Source: Neoscytalidium dimidiatum
Lineage: Eukaryota; Ascomycota; Dothideomycetes; Botryosphaeriales; Botryosphaeriaceae
DNA: 64,000 nucleotides
Direction: 5' to 3'
NCBI GenBank assembly: GCA_037367355.1
Contig: CM074704.1
Coordinates: forward strand, 682,001 to 746,000
The translations under genes and the position numbers were made by a program. Under the pieces are notes generated by a model. That model was not told the origin of the DNA and did not search any database. It saw nothing but the letters and a program-made list of their open reading frames with translations. How positions within the stretch are numbered: the first letter of the stretch is position 1; each line of letters starts with the position of its first letter. Shown here piece by piece: positions 55,294 through 64,000 of this stretch.

Positions 55294-57329
55294 GGTAGCA
55301 GCGGAGACGGTTGTATGTGCGAGGTTGACGCGGGCGGAAGGTGAGATTGGTGGGCTGTATTGCTGGGCGGTGGTCGTGGTGGTGATGATGCACGCGCCTG
55401 AAGTCGTTGCCGCGCTTTGGGTGGCTCGTGCGCGGTATCCGGACTACTTGACGACTATGGCTCTCTTCTAGTTGACAATCACTTTGCATTTGCCTCGTCA
55501 AAAGATACAAGTTTCACTTGCTCTCTCATGGATTGTTGCTAGAGTGCGGAATGATGGACTTCAAGCCCTCTATCATATTTTCCGGCTCACTATTGGCTTT
55601 TCCGCATCAACTTTGTTATCAAAGCAGAACCGAGAATCGTCGAAATAACCTCTTCTCTATAAAATATAGTTACAGATGGACTACTCTTCAATCACTTTGG
55701 ATTTTCCGAGACTTTCTAGATCCGCTGTACCCAAATCTTAGCAATCTTTTTGTTATTCCAATCTACTCCTCCTTGTACCATCTACGATTTCAGATAGGTC
55801 TATCCGTATATATCTTAATCTACGAAGATTACAGTCTATACAGTTTCTTTTGTATTTGGGGTGGTTCAAAGCTTCCAGACCGCTGTTATACTAGGCGTAG
55901 ACGACGAAAATAGCAACGAAGGCAGTGAGTAGTCCATACGTCGCAGACTGCCTACACCGCAGACCAGCCCGGAGGTATACAGTCAGACACATGGACACTG
56001 AAATACTAAGAAATACTACAGCATAACGGCTTTTTATCTGTAACGCATTTAACCGGCCAAATTTATAGTTTTTCAGCTAAGGATAGCGCCAGCATAGTCC
56101 GTGTGTCCAATGGACATAAGTTGAAGTCCGGAGCATAGCGTAGTTTCTCGAAATACATCATAGCATCTATAGCACCATACTAACATTCGATATATATCTT
56201 ACAACTACAGCTCTCTTGAACAGAGCAGTATAAATAAGTCTACTTCGCGCTCAAAAAGAATCGATATAGTCAGGTCACAGATACAGACTGCGGGAGCGTT
56301 CGTGTGAATGCAAATGTACAAGCAGTGCCAGTAAATTTCACTTTGAGACTGATATAACACCATATATACATCGCTGGTTCCTGTCAAAAAAATTTCTGAG
56401 CGCAACATCAAAAGAGATTTCTTGAGCACGCTGCTGGCGATGCTGTCTCTTCAGTCATGTTCCTTTATTGACGGTGCGCCCACTATTATTATAATATGGC
56501 ACTACTCAAAGTCCTCTTCTGGTCAAGTTGTGTCTTTATGAAGGCTGCTTATAACTTGCTCATTTTTGTTCTCAGTGCTGCAGTTAAAAACTATGTTCCT
56601 GCTTACAGTGAATATTGGAGTGCTTCTATATTTGCTGACTCTTGGAGCTTCATGAGGCAGAAAGATAATTGATACTGCTTTTTTTCAACACCTCCTTCGT
56701 TTTCCTACCTTTTCATACTAAGTAAATCATATTATTCTTGATTTCTTGTACTTATTCTACTTTTCATGCCATTGCTGTAATTTAATGTCCCCGCATATAC
56801 TACCCTTATTTACCCTTCGGCATAAGGCATACATACGTCGGATCTTAGTCTTTTCTGCGAGTAGCTAATCATTTGATCCTACCGGGAAGAGCTTCCATAT
56901 TATCCCTCTTCATGAGATACTACAGTATTATCAGCTCCTCGAACTGTCTTCTACGGTATGCACAGCTTTGCCGCCCCGAATGTTGGGAAACTGTGCGATA
57001 ACGCAATCTCTGGCTCAACCATTTTATACTTCAGAAGTCGCTGTCATGCGTGATAGGTCCAAGAATGCTATCCAAATAAGCTTCCATGCTTCCTCCATTG
57101 GTAAAGTATCTTATCCGCACACTTCATTGTAGGCGGTTCGAGATGTTTGCAAGGATTGTGTACCCGTGGAAGATATTATAGATGCTCTTGTAGTATGTTT
57201 ATTATATCTAGTGTACACTTAGAGCAATAACATCATCGTCGATTTCAAGGAAACCATTTTCAAATACAAATATACACTTTGGCCTCACGCCTATCCTGAA
57301 AACATTTCTTCACTGCCAATCAACTACGG
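55294..57329. other. LSM2 promoter then AT-rich, gene-free DNA
   Basis: 2.0 kb. After about 55.5 kb the sequence becomes clearly AT- and TpA-rich by eye, with short frames only. It could be a repeat decayed by RIP (repeat-induced point mutation). No repeat partner is visible inside the window. Confidence 0.5.
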
Positions 57330-57992
57330 ATGCATTCAACTAGCCTGGCTACAATCCTCCAGGAATCTCATATTTCCACACATTTCGGCGTTCCTGAAAA
57401 TGCAATCTACCTTCCTCAGCCAAATCCCGACTTTGAAATTCAAAGCTCTCCTACGTCAACTTCCCCTCAAGCTCCATCCACGCCGCCCCGATCCTTCCCG
57501 TTCCCACCGGACACGGTCACGCCTCCGAGCCGCCTCACGTATGTCTCATCTCGATCCAACCAACCGCCCTCCCATCAACCACAACCGTTGTCGCCCGCCC
57601 CCAGAACCAGCCGCATACGCCAGCACTCGGGGCAGCGCACCCGCAACCATAAACGTATATGCCAGCAAAGAAAATCACAAGCCCCCCCTCCACCAACCGC
57701 GGAAAATATTAGCAAATGCATACGTCAGGGAGATCATTCCTCCGAAAGTACATCGCATTATGCCCTCTTCAATCACACCATTCTCTCGCCACGCCATGTA
57801 AATGAAAGAGGCCGGGGAAAGGAGGGTACGAAGCATTTCGGGATGCGCGCGAACCCACGTTCGTCCGTCCCGAGGAATACGACTAGACAGCCGCTGCCCC
57901 GAAATTATTGCCCATCGTACCGGCCACATGCCTTTTTTTCGCCTCTGCTCCTCCCTCTCTTCCCCCTCCTTCCGCGGCTATCCGCCCGATAA
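57330..57992 (+). CDS. Unrecognised Ser/Pro-rich open frame, doubtful
   Basis: 220 codons from ATG 57330 (MHSTSLATILQESHISTHFG), with a Pro/Ser/Thr-rich middle (STSPQAPSTPPRSFPFPPD) and a basic end. No domain recognised. A GTATGT donor-like site at 57540 and a CCCAG acceptor-like site at about 57603 would remove an in-frame piece. GC-rich composition alone could give such an open frame. Probably a hypothetical or spurious gene. Confidence 0.22.
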   Translation: MHSTSLATILQESHISTHFGVPENAIYLPQPNPDFEIQSSPTSTSPQAPSTPPRSFPFPPDTVTPPSRLTYVSSRSNQPPSHQPQPLSPAPRTSRIRQHSGQRTRNHKRICQQRKSQAPPPPTAENISKCIRQGDHSSESTSHYALFNHTILSPRHVNERGRGKEGTKHFGMRANPRSSVPRNTTRQPLPRNYCPSYRPHAFFSPLLLPLFPLLPRLSAR

Positions 57993-58632
57993 CTCTCTTC
58001 CAGCCGCCCGAAGGAGCCGCTGCGCGGCCACGTCGTCAATTCGACCAGGCCAGCCTTGACCCTGCCCACCCCAAACCCTTGTCTACCTACCACCTTGATG
58101 GCAAGATTGTCGAGGGCGCGCGCTCGCGCCGGACGCCCGCAAAACCTGCAACAGCCCTTGCTGGCCTCCCCCCCAGCCTCGCTCCCCAGGCCGAGCCTCC
58201 ACCATGCAATGCCATCATCCTCCATACCGTAGCCTCCCGCGCCGGCCGAGGTATTCCCACTTTCCCATCTCACAGCGCAGTGCAGCGCAGCGCATCAGCA
58301 TAATACATACAACCAGCCTCGCGGCGGCCGGTCCGCGCCGCCCCGTGCTCACGGGGTAGATGCGCTGCGCACCTCCGCCTCACGCCGACGAGCAAATGGG
58401 AGCCAAAAGCGCCGGCCAGGGAAAGAAAAAAAAAAAAAAAAAGGAGTCGATACTGTATCCCGCCTCATAGCGATATACCATGCGTGCCCCTCCCAGTCTG
58501 GGGCCTACCTCCCCTCACGCTTTGCTCCGCAGACCCAGAATTTATCTCCACGTCCCCTTCCTGCGCCAACCATGGCTGCGCCACCGCAACGCAGAATGCA
58601 ATGCACACGCACCGTTTTTTTGCCATAATGTT

Positions 58633-58667
58633 TGTATGTATGTATGTATGTATGTATGTACGTACGT
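58633..58667. repeat. GTAT tetranucleotide microsatellite, first copy
   Basis: About seven GTAT/TGTA units running into CGTACGTA. Confidence 0.85.
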
Positions 58668-58687
58668 ATCTACGCCGCACGCCAACA

Positions 58688-58715
58688 GAGAGAGAGAGAG
58701 AGATAGAGAGAGAAA
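58688..58715. repeat. AG dinucleotide microsatellite
   Basis: AG repeat with one AT interruption, between the two GTAT arrays. Confidence 0.8.
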
Positions 58716-58825
58716 GTTGAAAGGCCGCCGGCCCACAGAACTCGGCAGCGTACCCGATGTTCCACGACGAAGCGCACCACCCCACAATTCGTTCTCATGC
58801 GTGCGCGTGCGCGCGCATGAATATT

Positions 58826-58862
58826 TGTACGTACGTACGTATGTATGTATGTATGTATGTAC
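58826..58862. repeat. GTAC/GTAT tetranucleotide microsatellite, second copy
   Basis: GTACGTACGTAC followed by about five GTAT units, 190 bp from the first array. The CGTACG part is self-complementary. Confidence 0.85.
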
Positions 58863-61800
58863 GCTCCGTACATTGTAATTTCTTTCCAGACCTATACGCG
58901 CTCGCCTGCCATCCTCGAGCGGCTCCGCGGAGAGAGAAAAAAAAAGAAAAAGACAGAGAGATGATGGAAAACGGAAGCGAAAGCAGGACGTAAGTAATCA
59001 CGACGAAGCGAGCCAGTACGCGTGCTCCAGCGAACGGCCCTCAGGCTCGCGCCCCCCTCCCCTTCCCCTCCCCTGCCCGCTATAAGAGGCGTCCGCTATA
59101 CGTGACACGGACAGCGGTCTCTCCCGCCGCGCGCGGCGCGATCCACAGATCGGCCGTCATCATCGCGAGAGCGCGGGCAGGGCGGGTGGGAAAAAGGGCT
59201 CGATCCGCACATTGCGTATGTCAGACGGGCGGGGGGTTCCCCGAGGACCGTGCCCGGTATGGCGCGCATATGGAGGAAGGAGGAGAGGACGACGGCGAGG
59301 GGGCCTTTTTCCCCCCCGGATGTCGATTGTTGGCTGTGGTTGCAAGCCACAGTGATGATCTCGATGAGTATGCAGATGGGGAAAAAGGATTCGAAGCAGG
59401 GAACGGCAAGGGCAATCGGCAATGTAGAGTGGCAATGAGGAGGAAAAAGAGGAGGACGAGCAGAAGCAAGGGCTATACGTAGGATAGGGCAAAAAGAGAC
59501 ACCTACGAAGCGGAAAAAAAACCCCCCTACTAAAAATAAAAACGGGAAAATCATTTCGCGGAACGCAGCCTACCGGGGCTGGCCCCGGCGTCCAGATGGA
59601 GGGAGGCGACGAGACGTTTCGTGACGGGGAGAGAGGATGACGGGGGTGTTGTTGTTTGTTAGCGTTGCGTGTGGATCGTGTGGAGAAGGCGATTGGTCGC
59701 GCTACATGGATTGGAAGCGGACTTTGGGAGGGCACATCGGTCGCGCCATGGGTTAGTCGGGGGGGAATCGGGGTACCAAGCGGGCGGGTTAGACGAGCGA
59801 CGTCTATTTGCGGACCTAAAACAATTGGAGTTATTGGATAGCGCGGATCTGCGACTGGGGTGCGGTTCCTCTTTCTCGTCGTGAAGTGTTGCGGTATTCG
59901 GATCGTGGTGTTCTTCTGGGGCTGGTTTGTTGCGTGCTGGATGGCTTGACGGCTATGGCTGTGGCTGCATATCGCGTGGTTTATGCGTGCAGGAATGAGT
60001 GCGATGGGCCTTTTCTTTCTCCTTCGTTGTTCTTTTGCGCGGCGTGAGCGGCCAATGGGGCAGGGGTTTCATGCTGGAAAAGTGGGCGGGTCGATATGCA
60101 GCGTGCGTAAGACGAGCTTATCTGCGGGCTTCTCTCCTCTACGGGTGAGGGCCCGCGCCAGATGAAGAGCATGCCTTGTAATATGGGGTTTCTGGGGTAG
60201 AAAGTGGGCTGCGGCGGCAAAGCAAAAGAATTGAAGAGAGAGACGGAAAATCAAAGGGCTGGAACTTCTCGTGTATGTGGCACATGCATCCATGACATTT
60301 GTGGGGATTGTAGGTAGGAGAAGCCCACAGTCGATGGAGAACCTGCGCCGACCCGTTGCTGCGTAACATGACTGTTGCAGATATCCCCCCGGTCGTCAGT
60401 GCCGCGTGTCCGGTGTTACCAGTGGTGCACATGCAATGCTGCGCTGTCGCGAAGAGCCGAGCCGTGAGCGCCTTGATAGGTAATTGCCGGGCCCTGCGTC
60501 TGTCATGCTGATGCCTGTAGGTGAGACTCTGCTCATACCGGCGCTTCTGCATCTTGCTCTCTCGAGGTATATGCCTCTGAACTCGGAAGGCGAAGACACT
60601 GCGGTGACGTCGAGTTGGATATATCTCGGGCGTCTATAGGTTTTGAGTGGCAACGCCGCACTGAAGCGGACTTTTCCTACCGTTTGCCTTCTTTTGCCTT
60701 CCCTTCCCTGACCAGTCTGTACGCTAGAGAGGTATCGCCGCAGCTGATTCGCTTTCATCAAGCTGTCGTCAGAGGCCGAGATACCAACACGGCGGGGCCA
60801 GCAGCCGATGCCGCACAAAGGAGAGCCAAGAAGTTGCTTGCATGGAAGAAGAACGTTCGAGATGATCCCAGCTGCCTCGAAGCATGTGAAGATTGGGGAA
60901 GGACAACAATGTGTACGGAAACACACCTGTTCCAGCCGGACCAGGTGTGTACGACGGGGTTTAGGATCTCCGGGTGTAAACATGGAACGATGATCATCTG
61001 ACGTCCTGATAGATCTCGTGCAGATGATTGACGGAAGCTGGCAAGCGAAGAGATATCAGATCAGAGAAGTTGTTCGTTACAGGTGTATAGTATACAAGAT
61101 AATGCATAGGGGCCGTGATGAGAGGACCCGCCCGGGCTTGTGCATTCGTCGATACACTGCATAAAATCGATAGATGACCTCGTGTCATTGGCCTGACGAC
61201 CATGATAAGCACGTGACGAGAAAACCTGGAGAGATGATCAGCCGCTCCCTCGTCTGCGCACTGTTCCTCAGCTGCAAGATTCAACCAACACGCGTGAGCT
61301 GAAATTATGTATGAATGACTAGAAGATCAAGGACAGCTGAGAAGACTTCTTGCTGTCAATTGGCTCCGGACTGACCCAAATCCCAAAGTATCTTAATCGC
61401 TATGCACGTAAATGCGGAGTGCATCGGGTAAATGGCTACTTTGAGAAACGAGGCAAACGGCCGCGGAAACAAAGAGGGGTGAAGCATGTGCGGAAGGCAG
61501 CAGTTTGGATGAAGAAGCGGAAGAGTCCAAATCTCCAGGTTGAGGACTCCTTCATGCAAACACTGTTGATCGAACGGCACGGCTGCTAAGCGAATACGTG
61601 TGCTCTATCGCCCTCCGGATGAGCGCAATATCATTCGATATCAGCTTGTGGCCGCATGTTTGGCGGCGGGTGTGTTGGAAAGCTACGGACTCTGATGGTT
61701 AGCTACTGTGACCTACTTTGTCGATGGAAATGCTCCCCTCTGGATACTAGGCGATATGGGAGATATCAGCGAAGGGTACAAATGATACATGCTCTCTGGT

Positions 61801-64000
61801 GGCACAAAGCCTTCCTTGGAAGGTATGATTTGTTCGAACGCCTGCACATGAATTGTCGCCTATCAAAATAAAAGGGGGGTTACCTTTGGCTGCGCGGATC
61901 TGGCGCTCACACTGGAGTGCCATGTAATGTTAAGACTTTCGGTCATGCAAACCTCCGAAATGAAGAATACTAGAAATCACACCCCGGTCGTGTCTTGCAC
62001 TCTCTCCATGAATGATTGTAGAAGGACCTGTGCCTGTCTTATTCGGAAGTGTCCATCCCGTTCTAAACGGATTTATGCTCCTCGATCGCGCTGCGGCCAC
62101 ATGTTGAGGAACCGAAAGCCTTTCTAGGATCCTAGAGATTATTGGAATACACTGAATCAGACCAGCAATTGGAGGAACCGCTGTTGTATCGGTACCTTGA
62201 AGTCTGGGCAAGGCGATGATTACTCCGCCTAAGGTGACATCGCATCTAGTTTCTAGAATTAGTTTACGTACGCGCCTCGAAAGTTTAATCATCCTTCCGA
62301 GCCTTGGAGAAATTAACATCCGTGGAGGCCTGAAGAAGATCGTGTGGTCGGAAAATTAGGGTTGATGACCGTTAGACATCCGTGGTCTAAGAGGCCCAAA
62401 GTATGTAAGTCTCCAAGCGATGGCGGAAGTCCAGGCTTCAATAAGACTCCTGGGAATCTCTCCGCTGCGGGTGGTGAGGGGAAGAGGGAATCGAGCCGAG
62501 CAAGGTCCTGTCGGAAGACGGGTAGCTGCAGGCATATTAGAAAGCTGAGACAGCTGGTTTGCCGTCTCGTGAATGCAGAGTCTGCGTAGTTATGCATTGT
62601 CATCAACTGTCCACGAGGCCACCAAAACAAGCTACCAATAAAGCTTGGATAAAGCAGAGCGTGATGCGGAAAGACGGCCAGCTGGCCCGCAGGCTTACTA
62701 TTAGAGGAAATCCGTAAATGCAGGCGTATGCAAGCCTTTTTGTCGAACTGTAGTTAGCCGCGCGACAGGTACTTAGACGCTGATGTCTTAATTTATAGTA
62801 GACGAAATGCGCCTCACTATTATGATGATCGCCAAACGAAAACCAGAGCCATGGAAAGTAATTGGCATTGTGCTTCGTCCATTTTTTTTTTCGGCGAGCG
62901 TGTTCCGCTTCCGTGTCTCAACTTTCGCTTTGGAGACAGGTAAGGTGATCCATGTTCACAGCAGGCGGAGCTGAGTGAGAGGCATTCAAGCACACAGCAT
63001 CATCTCACTACATGAGCAGGCCACTGCAATGCGGCAGATAGTCCAGGGCCAATACTACACACTGTTCCAGGTTCGGGGCGTGGCGCTGGGCAAAGTGCTG
63101 TGTGGTATAAGGCTGGCTGCAATGTGGCCAACAAGCTTGCAGGCGCTAATGCCAACAAAAGGGGCCTCGGGCCAATGCAGGAGCATCCGATAACCCGTCC
63201 AATTGTCCTCGGTAAGAGGTTTCTGACCCGGCAGGTGGTGTCGCGGGCGCATAGGGTGGTCGTGGAGAAAGTCTGCGGATGCGGATGAGGAGAGAAATCC
63301 GCATGCAAGCAGCTTGTCATGCAGCAACGCGGCAGCTCAGGTCAGATAATAGGCCGTCTTCTGCACTGGACAGCGATCCCAATCGGCGCGAAGCGGATCT
63401 CGGCGCCGAAGAACAGGTAGAAACACGAGGTGAGACTGACAACAAAGCAGGGTGCCTCATGACCGCCTCCAAAAAGCGAGGCTGCTGGAAGTGTAAACGG
63501 TGTGAGGTGGCCGCGAACAACAAGAGATCGACTGAAGAGCGGTCAAGTGATCTACCTGTGAGCACCAAAATGGAAGTGCGTGAGAGGCCTAGTGTTTCAA
63601 GCACAGTGTACAAAGTCAAAAGCAGCTGGTGGCTGGCGTCGAAGAGCTGGAGAAGCCAGTCGAAGGATGTGAAACGAGGAGCGGCTAGTCACATCGAGGG
63701 CTTCCGGACGGCGCGGGCGCAATTCGACGCCGCAAGCAAAAGGCGGGGTAGCTGAACTTGCGTGGACTCCACCGAAACGTCGTCAACCATGGTGGCCTCA
63801 ACCAAGAACACCACCACTACCACCGCCGCCGCCGCACGGGCATCTTGATGGACTGGCACATTTCGAAACGAGTTGTCCACCACACAACACCAGGTCGCCG
63901 TCTTGGTCTAGGCCCGAACAGTGCGTATGCCGCAGATGTGAATACGTGCGAGCCAGTCAGTCAATAGTCGGAATGCCGGGAAGTAGCGCTAATCCGGTCT

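Larger units (their letters stand above)
57993..64000. other. Repeat-rich and decayed-looking right end
   Basis: 6 kb. 58.4-59.0 kb holds a poly(A) run and GTAT/AG microsatellites. 59-60.3 kb is GC-rich without a defendable gene. 60.4-61.0 kb has overlapping frames on both strands (minus ATG at 60983, 195 codons) without a recognised motif. 61-63 kb looks AT-richer with broken frames (minus ATG at 62319, 129 codons). 63.28-63.76 kb (+) has a basic frame of 158 codons. None is supported by a family match. Confidence 0.35.

Noticed and set aside
1..64000. tRNA, 5S rRNA and CRISPR-like arrays
   Set aside because: Looked for T-loop GGTTCRANYCC strings, 5S-like starts and spaced identical repeats. 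None found; only simple repeats and one 89-bp tandem pair.

Overview
The window reads as nuclear DNA of a filamentous ascomycete (Pezizomycotina; a Dothideomycete is my guess). Genes are split by short GT-AG introns, mostly 48-120 nt with CTRAY-like branch sites. There are no operons. The conserved proteins (eIF3d, LSm2, cytidine deaminase, a Kv-beta-type aldo/keto reductase, an NPP phosphodiesterase, a bHLH-zip factor) look fungal. Several gene-poor stretches look AT-rich by eye, while 15-27 kb is GC-rich and full of simple repeats.

Layout. 0-4.1 kb (+): the end of a PhyH-like dioxygenase, a second 2-oxoglutarate/Fe(II) oxygenase and an aldo/keto reductase. 4.6-12.8 kb (-): a tandem array of seven paralogous, unrecognised two-exon coiled-coil genes, three apparently intact and four damaged, with a possible eighth remnant at 13.5 kb. 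14.0-15.1 kb (-): cytidine deaminase. 15.1-22.8 kb: a long gene-free GC-rich tract with poly(A/T) runs and several CACGTG sites. 22.8-24.3 kb (-): a bHLH-zip transcription factor whose upstream region is dense in minisatellites; an 89-bp tandem duplication lies at 27.15 kb. 31.1-32.5 kb (+): a secreted CrtC/AttH-type (Diels-Alderase-like) protein interrupted at a microsatellite. 34.9-35.8 kb (-): a damaged glyoxalase/VOC gene. 37.8-41.05 kb (+): a nine-exon gene joining a SERAC1-like alpha/beta-hydrolase to a CorA-like membrane module, with two single-base breaks in the hydrolase half.

The right part is a housekeeping block: a divergent SDR (-) at 44.8-46.4 kb, eIF3d (-) at 47.0-48.9 kb facing away from a 585-aa fungal protein (+), an ectonucleotide pyrophosphatase/phosphodiesterase (+) at 51.5-53.9 kb, and LSm2 (-) at 54.7-55.3 kb. 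From 55.3 kb to the end I can support no gene: an AT-rich stretch, then repeat-rich DNA with paired tetranucleotide microsatellites, then decayed-looking sequence.

The two strongest candidates for something undescribed are the tandem coiled-coil family, with a shared intron position and a shared C-terminal motif, and the hydrolase-CorA fusion. Several disruptions fall between 32 and 38.5 kb and in the coiled-coil array, while the long conserved genes are intact. This suggests either local decay or local assembly error; raw reads would decide.
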